A stretch of DNA of 64,000 bases, taken from NCBI RefSeq assembly GCF_010091945.1, contig NZ_WVIE01000018.1, forward strand, positions 40,124 through 104,123, read 5' to 3'. The DNA comes from Myxacorys almedinensis A (GTDB taxonomy: Bacteria > Cyanobacteriota > Cyanobacteriia > Leptolyngbyales > Leptolyngbyaceae). Numbering within the stretch: position 1 is the stretch's first letter; each line of letters starts with the position of its first letter. Position numbers and translations under genes: made by a program. The notes below the pieces were generated by a model. The model worked only from the letters and a program-made list of their open reading frames with translations. It had not been told where the DNA came from and made no database searches. Below are positions 36,648 to 43,572 of the stretch, in pieces.

Positions 36648-38201
36648 ATGAGTACAACGTCAGACAATCAGAGCGACCCTCAAAACGAGGCTGCGGGAAT
36701 ACCGTTGCCATCGGAGCCTAGGATGCCTGCGGAAGACGGTGTGATGCTCCGGAGTGTAACAGAGCCAATGGCGCTGCCTGATAGACAAGTTTCTCAGACT
36801 GATAGACAAGCTTCTCAAAGGGTTGATAGCGCATCACCGCAGAGTAGCTTGGTTCCGCAGCGATCGTCGCGGTCTGAGCGATGCACTCAAAACTCCCAAA
36901 CCATTCTTTACCAATTTTTGCTAGATATTGTTAAAAAATGGCCGCCTGAAGAAGTTTTACTAGAGTTTAAGCGGCTCTTTTTCTATCAAATTGACTCTAC
37001 GGGTTCAGGCACAATTTATGCAGTATACGACCTTATTTTTGACAATGACGAGACCGAATTTAGAAATACATTAAAGCGGTGTTGCTATATTTTAGTAAAC
37101 AACTGGGATGCCACGCGCCACTATAAGCCAATCCAGCAATTAATTCGTCTTTTCGAGGACTCTACCCTAAAACATCAAACCATTTCTCCAACTTTAAAGC
37201 GTCTACAAATCTGGATAGAAAGCTTTAGAAATAGCAAAGATTATCAGGATTTAAAGTTATTTGCCTCGCGATATGACGAGCAGCAACCAACTCAAACAGC
37301 TTGGGCACATCGCTATACCTCTTATTTATTAGTTCCACAATTTGTTGATTTAGAAAACCCGATTGAGCAACGAGAAGCAGCACGAACGTTGGCAAAGCGC
37401 TTGAAAGATCGATTTAAGTTTGATTTGGCAATGTATATTGTGCGATCGCAGACAGCAAAAAGCCCCGAAAAAGCCCCGAAAAACCCCACCGAATTAGGCG
37501 AAAATGTCTTACTTTTGATCAAGACGATCGTTGCAAAGCGAGGGCAATACAGCCATGCCAATTTAGCAAACATTTTTCTTCAGCAAACTCAAGATTTGAG
37601 CTATCAAGAGTTTAAGAACGGTTTGCAAAAATATTTAATCTTCTCTGTTGAAAAAAGTGCCTTTGCAGAAATATTTCAAGCTAGATTAGCAGAAAAGCTT
37701 GATACTCTTTATCAAGATTATGACCAGGAAATAATTAGCAGTGCCCTAATTCTTAGAACCTGTAATCGAGTGATTGAATACCTCACTACTGAGAATCGGC
37801 AAGAGCCATCTTCGTTGTTTATCTTATTGCTTTCCCCAGGCAACCCGATGACTTTAGTGATTGTTCTTCTCAAACTTATTTTAATTTGTAGAAATTCTCG
37901 AACTCATCTTGAAGCAAAGGTTGCAGAGCTAATCCGGTATTACGAAAACTATCCAGAAAATGAGTGCCGATGGATTGTTAATTTTCTAGAGATATTTAAT
38001 GTAACGTTCACTATTTATGCAGAGAATGTTCATTACAACCTGGTTAAAATGGATAAATCAGAACCATCTACTCAAAAAGATTTAGTGCTAGAAGATTACC
38101 GAATTTTTGCCCAAACAAAGCCAATTCCTGCTTTAGATAACATGGCTGAGCGTGAAGAAAATTTGAATTCTTCTGATCTATCTATTGCCGATGAAGCGTG
38201 A
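36648..38201 (+). CDS. cyanobacterial protein of unknown function, helical repeat-like
   Basis: A 517-residue soluble protein. Residues 1-80 are disordered and rich in S, Q, P and D; the rest is predominantly alpha-helical (LYQFLLDIVKKWPPEEVL, TLAKRLKDRFKFDLAMYIV, VVLLKLILICRN) with no catalytic motif I can identify. It has no signal peptide. It stands alone between two intergenic gaps. I do not recognise the family; a helical scaffold is the most that can be inferred. Confidence 0.65.
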   Translation: MSTTSDNQSDPQNEAAGIPLPSEPRMPAEDGVMLRSVTEPMALPDRQVSQTDRQASQRVDSASPQSSLVPQRSSRSERCTQNSQTILYQFLLDIVKKWPPEEVLLEFKRLFFYQIDSTGSGTIYAVYDLIFDNDETEFRNTLKRCCYILVNNWDATRHYKPIQQLIRLFEDSTLKHQTISPTLKRLQIWIESFRNSKDYQDLKLFASRYDEQQPTQTAWAHRYTSYLLVPQFVDLENPIEQREAARTLAKRLKDRFKFDLAMYIVRSQTAKSPEKAPKNPTELGENVLLLIKTIVAKRGQYSHANLANIFLQQTQDLSYQEFKNGLQKYLIFSVEKSAFAEIFQARLAEKLDTLYQDYDQEIISSALILRTCNRVIEYLTTENRQEPSSLFILLLSPGNPMTLVIVLLKLILICRNSRTHLEAKVAELIRYYENYPENECRWIVNFLEIFNVTFTIYAENVHYNLVKMDKSEPSTQKDLVLEDYRIFAQTKPIPALDNMAEREENLNSSDLSIADEA

Positions 38202-38275
38202 GGAAAATTGAGCTTATTATCTGTAGTTCCTGTGTAGTTTTATAGATGGTCGACAATCTTTAAAGTGAATTGTTT

Positions 38276-39211
38276 TTAATAATTTTGTTGTTCATCGATC
38301 ACGACAAGTCCTGCTCCAAGGGTTTCTGCCAGAGTGTTAACCAATCGGTAGAGAGCAACCGCACTGAGAACTTGAGCCGTTGAGAAATGCTGTCCCAAGA
38401 GCGCGATCGCAGTAGCTTCAAAAATTCCGACGCCGCCAGGCAACCCCGGAATAATAAACCCCATTAACCATGCCCAAGTAAAAGAGCTAACCAACAGAGG
38501 AATCTGGTCTGTCTGGATGGGCGCGATCGCCAGAAATGTAGCGATGAATCCCAGCGATCGTAGGAGCAAAAATCCGATTTCTCCTAATAATGGCAAAATT
38601 GGATACCGCCGAATTCGTGGAGGAGCATCTAGAGAAGTTTTTTTGAGCTTTGCTACTCGTTTGAGCAAGGCATTGAGAATCCGGGGATGAACAACCGTTA
38701 GGGTTCCTATTAGTAAGATGGCTTGTAAAACAGGGGCAAATTGCGGAATACCAAGCCGCCTAAGCCCTATCAAACCGACGATACAGGCGGCAGCAACCAT
38801 GAGTAACGGTTCTAGCAAGACACTCAGCGTTCCAATATTGGCAGCGACTCCGACTTTCTTTACAGAGGTGATGCGCCCATAAAAATGCCACACATTTCCA
38901 GGCAAATATTTAGCAAGATTGGTCTTGAGGTACACGCTGACGCCCCAAGCCCCCTTCACCGATTGCCCCAATTCTTGCAAGATCCAGGTCCACACATAGC
39001 CTGTAAACATGTGAGCAAACAGGGTAATCCCGGTTGCGATCGCTAAGCTTGCCCACCCCGCCCGCTCAATCCGAATCTGAGCCACTTCCTGCCAATGATC
39101 GCGAATTGTTTGAAGTAGAAAAAACAAGACCGCGCCAATAATCAGCCATCGAAGTGCTTTTTTCAGGGAAGGTTGACCGAGCCAAGTGAGCAACGATCGC
39201 AGATGTCCCAT
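38276..39211 (-). CDS. lysylphosphatidylglycerol synthase-type transmembrane protein
   Basis: A 311-residue multipass membrane protein with about seven hydrophobic segments. The motifs NVWHFYGRI and WLMGFIIPGLPGGVGIFEAT, and the final YRLVNTLAETLGAGLV, match the LPG-synthase TM region (UPF0104/AglD-like flippase) family. Such proteins flip lipids or lipid-linked substrates. No catalytic aminoacyltransferase domain is attached, so LPG synthesis itself is not supported. Neighbouring genes give no pathway clue. Confidence 0.82.
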   Translation of the reverse strand: MGHLRSLLTWLGQPSLKKALRWLIIGAVLFFLLQTIRDHWQEVAQIRIERAGWASLAIATGITLFAHMFTGYVWTWILQELGQSVKGAWGVSVYLKTNLAKYLPGNVWHFYGRITSVKKVGVAANIGTLSVLLEPLLMVAAACIVGLIGLRRLGIPQFAPVLQAILLIGTLTVVHPRILNALLKRVAKLKKTSLDAPPRIRRYPILPLLGEIGFLLLRSLGFIATFLAIAPIQTDQIPLLVSSFTWAWLMGFIIPGLPGGVGIFEATAIALLGQHFSTAQVLSAVALYRLVNTLAETLGAGLVVIDEQQNY

Positions 39212-39518
39212 GGATTTCTGTGTAGGGTTTCTTCGATCTACTTTAAGACACGGTTACCAGCTTTCAAAACGGGGCACAAAATTTCTGAAGCTCAAAACCT
39301 GCGATCGCAACTGTTTCAAGCCAAACAGAACTCTCTCTGAAGTTAGAACCTCTACACCCATTCACCCAAAAGGAATGAAACCTACGTTAGAGGCGAGCCT
39401 TGCCCTTAACTGTGTAGTGTTAGAACGCGAATAAAAACCTACGCAAATCAGGCTTTGATGTGTGGACTATAAAGGTTCAGGAGTCGAAGCCAAACTTTCC
39501 TTAACTGGAAAGATATCG
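39212..39518. other. intergenic region upstream of the lipoprotein pair
   Basis: Mixed-composition DNA with two GCGATCGC-type octamers and no gene-like frame. It leads into the direct repeats and hairpin upstream of the first lipoprotein gene and probably contains its promoter. Confidence 0.4.
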
Positions 39519-39540
39519 GGTCGTCTATTGGTCGTCTATT
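39519..39540 (+). repeat. 11-bp tandem direct repeat, candidate operator
   Basis: GGTCGTCTATT occurs twice in perfect tandem (39519-39529 and 39530-39540), 50-71 bp before the ATG at 39590. An 11-bp period places both half-sites on one DNA face, as for OmpR-family response regulators. Confidence 0.5.
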
Positions 39541-39545
39541 AGAAG

Positions 39546-39574
39546 TTTTAAGCCTCATTAAACAAGGCTTAAAG
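39546..39574 (+). promoter_or_regulatory. hairpin adjacent to the ribosome site of the first lipoprotein gene
   Basis: TTTAAGCCT (39547-39555) pairs with AGGCTTAAA (39565-39573) in nine perfect base pairs plus a terminal T-G wobble, loop CATTAAACA. It ends five bases before AGGAG (39579-39583), so it could slow ribosome access or protect the mRNA 5' end. Confidence 0.5.
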
Positions 39575-39589
39575 TAGTAGGAGTAATGT

Positions 39590-40150
39590 ATGCAAAGACT
39601 CACAGAGTTCTTCAAGAAACTAAAGCTAGGTCAATTCTTAGTAATCGTTTTCATGGGATTTAGCTTGCTTTTAAACACAGCTTGTAGCAGCGAAACTGCT
39701 CAGGGCGCACGCCCAAGCAATCTTCCTGTTCAGATGGGTGGCAACAACAATCCTCACACTAAAGGTGGAGACGGTTATACGAATTACAAAATGTCTACCG
39801 ATCCCAAGGTAAACGGAAAGCCCCAGTCAAGTTTGCCGTTTGAAGGCACCTCACGTCGTCACGATCGCTTGCTTGCAAGTGCTCAGATCCAGACCAATGC
39901 TTCGGATTTGATTTATCCAGGCTATCAAACTTCCGAATCTAGCAATCCTGATATTGGTTACAGGACGCCAAAGGCGCTTTCAGATTTGCCTATTGAGAAG
40001 CAGCCCATGCTTCAACGAAGCGACCCAGATGCGAAGATCTTAGAGCGAGTTGGCGAAGCGTTCAAAGATGCATCATCCTTCCTTGACCGAACGGCAGAGG
40101 AGGCTTCTGCTAATCCTGAAGCGAAAGCAAATCCTGCGATCGGTCAGTAG
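39590..40150 (+). CDS. small lipoprotein (DUF6658-like), first of a tandem pair
   Basis: A 186-residue protein: basic N-terminus, hydrophobic stretch and lipobox LNTAC-S near residue 32, so a lipid-anchored envelope protein. The body contains GGDGYTNYKMSTDP and LPFEGTSRRHDRLL, repeating in many cyanobacteria as a family I associate from memory with DUF6658. Its first 35 residues closely match those of the next gene, showing a tandem duplication with divergent bodies. AGGAG lies six bases before ATG 39590. Function unknown. Confidence 0.75.
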   Translation: MQRLTEFFKKLKLGQFLVIVFMGFSLLLNTACSSETAQGARPSNLPVQMGGNNNPHTKGGDGYTNYKMSTDPKVNGKPQSSLPFEGTSRRHDRLLASAQIQTNASDLIYPGYQTSESSNPDIGYRTPKALSDLPIEKQPMLQRSDPDAKILERVGEAFKDASSFLDRTAEEASANPEAKANPAIGQ

Positions 40151-40157
40151 ACTTTGC

Positions 40158-40195
40158 TCATCTATCACTTGAAACTTCATCTATCACTTGAAACT
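40158..40195 (+). repeat. 19-bp perfect tandem repeat between lipoprotein genes
   Basis: TCATCTATCACTTGAAACT occurs twice in direct tandem (40158-40176 and 40177-40195), immediately before the ribosome site of the second gene. It is likely a recent slippage or a duplicated binding site. Confidence 0.6.
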
Positions 40196-40207
40196 ACGGA
40201 GAATCTT

Positions 40208-40900
40208 ATGAACAAAATCATCTCTTTCATCAAAGCCATTCGTCTAAGACAAGTTCTAGTGACCTTTTTCATGGGCACATTATTGTTCCTTAACACAGCT
40301 TGTAGTGGCTCAGCCCAAGCAAAGACGCCTGGTGCAATGAAAGCAACCTCGCCTGGTCCCAATCCAGTTGGGCAAAACCAGCCTTATGAAGGCGGTATGA
40401 ATAACTTCACTGATGCGGCTCCTTCGGCGAAAGCGGTTGAGGGTACAGAGGGTAAAGTGCAACGGCTGATTGACAACGCTGAGAAAATTAAGGCAGCCAA
40501 GCCGGAAAATCCTAAAAGCCTCTTAGAAAGTAGCGGAAACCCCCTAGAACGAGCGAAGGATACGGGAGACACCCTGAAAGCGCGGACTAAAAACGCTCAA
40601 CAAGAAGCCAAAGCAGTAGGCGATCGCGTGGCAGGGAGCAGCGATCGCGCGGGTGACAAAGCTCAGGAATTGGGCGATCGCATCAAGCAAGGTGCTGAAA
40701 ACGTGAAGGACAATGTATTCGGTGCGGGGGATAAAGTTTCGAGTGATGCTGGGCGCGCCGCAGAGGGGATTAAAGATAAAGCGGCAGCAGGTATGAAGAA
40801 TGCTAATCGTGCCATGAATGATGCAGCAAAGCAAACGGCTCGTACGGCTGATGATGCAGGAACCGCAGCAACTCGATCGATGCGCGATATGGTGAACTAA
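40208..40900 (+). CDS. lipoprotein with LEA-like amphipathic repeats, second of the pair
   Basis: A 230-residue protein with the same lipobox start as its neighbour (FMGTLLFLNTACSGS). After residue 60 it becomes extremely rich in A, K, D and G with repeating units such as GDRVAGSSDRAGDKAQELGD and RAAEGIKDKAAAGMKNANRA, typical of LEA-like or apolipoprotein-like amphipathic helices linked to desiccation or stress. ATG 40208 follows a GGAG and is preferred over the frame start at 40154. It ends 55 bp before a strong intrinsic terminator. Confidence 0.76.
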   Translation: MNKIISFIKAIRLRQVLVTFFMGTLLFLNTACSGSAQAKTPGAMKATSPGPNPVGQNQPYEGGMNNFTDAAPSAKAVEGTEGKVQRLIDNAEKIKAAKPENPKSLLESSGNPLERAKDTGDTLKARTKNAQQEAKAVGDRVAGSSDRAGDKAQELGDRIKQGAENVKDNVFGAGDKVSSDAGRAAEGIKDKAAAGMKNANRAMNDAAKQTARTADDAGTAATRSMRDMVN

Positions 40901-40955
40901 CGGCGCATTAAACGCTAATGCATCAATCCAGGTAGGTGTACGAATTCAATTAGAT

Positions 40956-40984
40956 AAAGCCAGACAGTTATGTCTGGCTTTTTT
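40956..40984 (+). terminator. intrinsic terminator after the lipoprotein pair
   Basis: AAAGCCAGACA (40956-40966) pairs with TGTCTGGCTTT (40971-40981), loop GTTA, followed by TTT. This is a classic Rho-independent terminator for the plus-strand pair of lipoprotein genes. Confidence 0.9.
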
Positions 40985-41042
40985 ATGGCACTTGTCAGGA
41001 AGTACGGAAAGTTTGTGTAATTAAAACATGTAATTTGTGTAC

Positions 41043-41072
41043 TTGACATTCCAATCTAGCCTCAATTATAGT
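41043..41072 (+). promoter_or_regulatory. near-consensus sigma-70 promoter
   Basis: TTGACA (41043-41048) and TATAGT (41067-41072) are separated by 18 bp. Transcription would start near 41079, giving a leader of roughly 290 nt before the NfeD-like gene at 41372. Confidence 0.7.
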
Positions 41073-41079
41073 CATAAGG

Positions 41080-41100
41080 AATCAGCCATATTAGCTGATT
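41080..41100 (+). promoter_or_regulatory. 5'-end hairpin in the leader
   Basis: AATCAGC (41080-41086) pairs with GCTGATT (41094-41100) around CATATTA, within a few bases of the predicted transcription start, and is followed by TTAT. A 5' stem-loop of this kind can stabilise mRNA, or attenuate transcription. Confidence 0.5.
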
Positions 41101-41270
41101 TTATCTAAGACCATTGCTATCAAGGCATGGCATCCGCAGCATTAGAAGAGCGCAGACACGGTGAGGAGTAATTAAAACAGGACTAAGGACGGCTTACTCG
41201 CTAATACCTCTCTTACGGGAAAGGGTTTAGGAATAGGGCTTCCAAAAAAATATAGTCCTACAAAAAGCAA

Positions 41271-41302
41271 AAAGCGGTCTTAATCAATGCCCAGACTGCT
41301 TT
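41271..41302 (+). promoter_or_regulatory. second leader hairpin
   Basis: AAAGCGGTCT (41271-41280) pairs with AGACTGCTTT (41293-41302), ten base pairs with one G-T wobble and a 12-base loop, 70 bp before the ATG of the NfeD-like gene. No U-tract follows. Confidence 0.5.
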
Positions 41303-41371
41303 AGAACGCTCTTAAATGGTTGCTGATGATGGCTCGTCTTGAGAAATACTTAAATTACACAAAGGAATGTT

Positions 41372-41692
41372 ATGCAAGCTCCCAACTTCCTAAAACTGCT
41401 CAAACGCCTACTCGCAAAGAAAGCTCGAACCTCTCAAGAATACGCAATTCTAAACGTTGCCATTTCTCAAAATTATGTGCGACAGGATATCGGCACAGTG
41501 TCAGAAACGATTCACCCTGAGCAAGGGGGTCGAGTTGAATACCGCGCAACGTGGTGGAATGCGGTTTGCCCCCATAACGTGGTGTTGCCGCCTGGCACCC
41601 GAGTGAGAGTCCTCGAAATGGTCAACATTACCTTAGTGGTAGAGCCGATCTTGCCTGATAACTCGGCAAGTAAATCTTCAAAAGCGGCTTAA
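41372..41692 (+). CDS. NfeD-like C-terminal OB-fold protein
   Basis: A 106-residue protein. Residues 35-95 match the OB-fold of NfeD C-terminal domains (GTVSETIHPEQGGRVEYRATWWNA..LPPGTRVRVLEM..LVVEPI), which normally interact with stomatin-family proteins or act in membrane protein quality control. Here the domain is free-standing with a basic N-terminus and no membrane segment. AAAGGA lies six bases upstream of the ATG. The long structured leader implies regulated expression. No stomatin gene is nearby. Confidence 0.75.
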   Translation: MQAPNFLKLLKRLLAKKARTSQEYAILNVAISQNYVRQDIGTVSETIHPEQGGRVEYRATWWNAVCPHNVVLPPGTRVRVLEMVNITLVVEPILPDNSASKSSKAA

Positions 41693-41717
41693 GTAGGAAA
41701 ACGACACTATTTATACA

Positions 41718-41741
41718 CAGCATCCCAACAATTCGATGCTG
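41718..41741 (+). promoter_or_regulatory. seven-bp hairpin between small genes
   Basis: CAGCATC (41718-41724) pairs with GATGCTG (41735-41741) around ten bases, 25 bp after the NfeD-like stop. No U-tract; it may be a processing site between two co-transcribed genes. Confidence 0.4.
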
Positions 41742-41854
41742 CCTATAGCACGTCTACAGCGATAGGAAAAAGGTTTGAGCTTTACCTTCGCTATGGCGCA
41801 CTGTCATCCTCCGCTCCTATTTCATCCTTATTTATACCTTGAAAGGAGAATCTC

Positions 41855-42130
41855 ATGGATTATTACGATAACTCAAGTCAGGTTTCAAGTTTTAGACCCG
41901 GCTCTAGAACAAGGTCTTATCGATCGCACTGGGTCATAGCTCACCCTACGGTTCATCAATATAGCCACGTTTCTGTTCAGCGTTTGCTGAGGCGTCAATC
42001 CGAGATGCCTCGCCCACAGTTAAAACGCACCTTCGACCTAGCCTTGATTGCTTTGAACTTATTAGAGCAAAGCAATGGAGACGCAGAAGAGCTTCTAGAC
42101 TCAGCCCCTTGGGGAGGCTCTAAACTTTAG
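41855..42130 (+). CDS. small protein of unknown function
   Basis: A 91-residue protein with an Arg/Ser/His-rich N-terminal half (RPGSRTRSYRSHWVIAHPT) and a helical C-terminal half (LKRTFDLALIALNLLEQSNG). I do not recognise the family. The ribosome site AAAGGAG, seven bases before the ATG, is one of the strongest in the window, which supports translation. It is followed by an intrinsic terminator, so it can be co-transcribed with the NfeD-like gene 162 bp upstream. Confidence 0.6.
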   Translation: MDYYDNSSQVSSFRPGSRTRSYRSHWVIAHPTVHQYSHVSVQRLLRRQSEMPRPQLKRTFDLALIALNLLEQSNGDAEELLDSAPWGGSKL

Positions 42131-42139
42131 ATCAGCAAT

Positions 42140-42189
42140 GCCTGCCTTAGCTAGAGCGAAATCGTAGCTTTGAGCAGGCTGTTTTGTTA
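42140..42189 (+). terminator. intrinsic terminator with nested stems
   Basis: GCCTGC (42140-42145) pairs with GCAGGC (42174-42179) and an inner AGCTA/TAGCT stem (42149-42169 area) forms inside. TGTTTTGTTAT follows. It ends the transcript of the 91-residue protein. Confidence 0.65.
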
Positions 42190-42568
42190 TTCCGCAATTT
42201 CTCTGAGACCTAATCGCAACATAGCTCACAAAGACTACTGATCAAAAGATATAATAATTATGTAGATTCTATGGGATTTGGTCTAACACAGATACAAAGT
42301 TTGAAGTTCCAAGTAGAGTTGTATGGAAGATCAAAACCAGGCACACCCGTAGCGCATTGATTCGCTCAGATCATTAACTTGAGGATTGACTTAGATGATC
42401 AACGACACTCGACTTAACAGGCTAACTCACCAAGGGTTGACCCTCTAGAGTAGGTGCCGAAACGTTGCGTCAGATACATTCAATCTTGCGATCGCACTCT
42501 AATTTAGCTTAGATCGATAAATTCAAGCCTGCCTGGGAACGCACAGTCGAGATGAAAAAGGATTAGTT
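42190..42568. other. intergenic region upstream of the ribbon-helix-helix gene
   Basis: 379 bp of mixed composition. A short A+T-rich stretch with TATAATAATTATGTAG near 42250-42265 may be a promoter core, and AGGGTTGACCCT (42432-42443) is a compact inverted repeat. No gene-like frame is seen. Confidence 0.4.
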
Positions 42569-42835
42569 ATGGCGGATAATAAAAATGCTTCTGTGGCAAA
42601 CGACAAACCTAAGCCGAATACCTCAGCTAAGGTCAGAAAACGTCTAAATCTTGACCTCTCCGAAGAAGCTTACTCGTTGCTTCAAGAACTTGCAGAAGCC
42701 GAGGACAAGAATATGGCAGAAGTGCTTCGCACTGGGCTTGCTCTCTATGGCATTGCCCACGAAGAACGGCAGAGAGGTCGTAGCCTTGGTGTTGTCAAAG
42801 ACGATCGCGTGATCAAAGAGATCGTGATTACCTAG
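42569..42835 (+). CDS. ribbon-helix-helix DNA-binding protein
   Basis: An 88-residue protein. After a Lys/Pro-rich N-terminus, residues 25-70 form a ribbon-helix-helix unit: a short strand (KRLNLDLSEEAY) and two helices (SLLQELAEAEDKNMAEVLRTGLALYGI), as in CopG/Arc-type regulators. The C-terminal SLGVVKDDRVIKEIVIT is a possible dimer strand. No toxin gene is directly next to it, so it is more likely a regulator than an antitoxin. Targets unknown. Confidence 0.76.
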   Translation: MADNKNASVANDKPKPNTSAKVRKRLNLDLSEEAYSLLQELAEAEDKNMAEVLRTGLALYGIAHEERQRGRSLGVVKDDRVIKEIVIT

Positions 42836-42856
42836 ATGGCGGTTCAAGTTACTTTT

Positions 42857-43018
42857 TCAAATTTCTCTCTCAATATCAAATTCCTTGTTTAAATCTACCG
42901 TCTTAGCCCCACTTGCAATTTCAGGATGGTGATTACCTTCAACCAGCACATCAAAACGGCTAGAGCCTGCTAGCGCATTGAGCTTAATCCCGTAGAGTGA
43001 GGAGCCGCTTTCCTGAAA
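42857..43018 (-). pseudogene. possible remnant of a gene (no start codon)
   Basis: On the minus strand a 53-codon open stretch runs from just after a TAA to a TGA. It has protein-like composition (GIKLNALAGSSRFDVLVEGN, then HHPEIASGAKTVDLNKEFD) but contains no ATG; the only starts are internal GTGs. It is most simply the C-terminal end of a decayed gene. It could instead be a chance open frame. I cannot name the parent family. Confidence 0.35.
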
Positions 43019-43037
43019 TTACGGATGGTAAAATGTT

Positions 43038-43454
43038 ATGGATTTCATGCCCACCGGGGAGTATCTCAAGCAGCATGACATTGATGAAACTGCGATTCAA
43101 ATTACATCAACTGTCTTGGATCAACACACCCACTTAGCCCCGTCGATGCTGCAATCAACCTATGATTGCAGCGATCGCCGCTCTAACTTTGATAGATTGC
43201 CCCTTGCAGCAAACAACATCCGGAGTTTTCGGCGGGGTTATTTGCTAAACGCCCGACTGGTTGTTCTATCGTTGTTGCTTGTCCCAATGGCGATCGCGCC
43301 GTTTTGGTTGATAGCGTTGTTATCGTTGCCAGCATTGGGCATTCAGGAAGCCTATTCTCAATCGATGGAGCATGCGTTTTTGGTAACGCTTGTCTCCGAT
43401 TGTGCGGGGCTTTATTGCGTCATTGTTCGCCATTTCCCGTTAGATAAAAACTGA
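43038..43454 (+). CDS. small membrane protein, unknown
   Basis: A 138-residue protein with a polar N-terminal half (1-70) and two hydrophobic segments (about 74-95 and 113-132). The second half is YLLNARLVVLSLLLVPMAIA, then PFWLIALLSLPALGI. No recognised motif. The upstream sequence between it and the remnant at 42857-43018 is very short, so the promoter must overlap that remnant. Confidence 0.5.
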   Translation: MDFMPTGEYLKQHDIDETAIQITSTVLDQHTHLAPSMLQSTYDCSDRRSNFDRLPLAANNIRSFRRGYLLNARLVVLSLLLVPMAIAPFWLIALLSLPALGIQEAYSQSMEHAFLVTLVSDCAGLYCVIVRHFPLDKN

Positions 43455-43572
43455 TGGGAATTTTATTCACGTTCTGTTATTGACCTTCAGGGCGTAGCCA
43501 TTTGCGATCGCTCGGCTTGGATCAGTAAACCAATTCGAGCAACGCCTAAAATTATGCGATCAAGGTTGAGGA

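Noticed and set aside
41155..41175. Antisense match to the ACTCCTCAC core of the small RNA Yfr1
   Set aside because: Only nine of eleven core bases match, and flanking stem-loops and a U-tail are missing.
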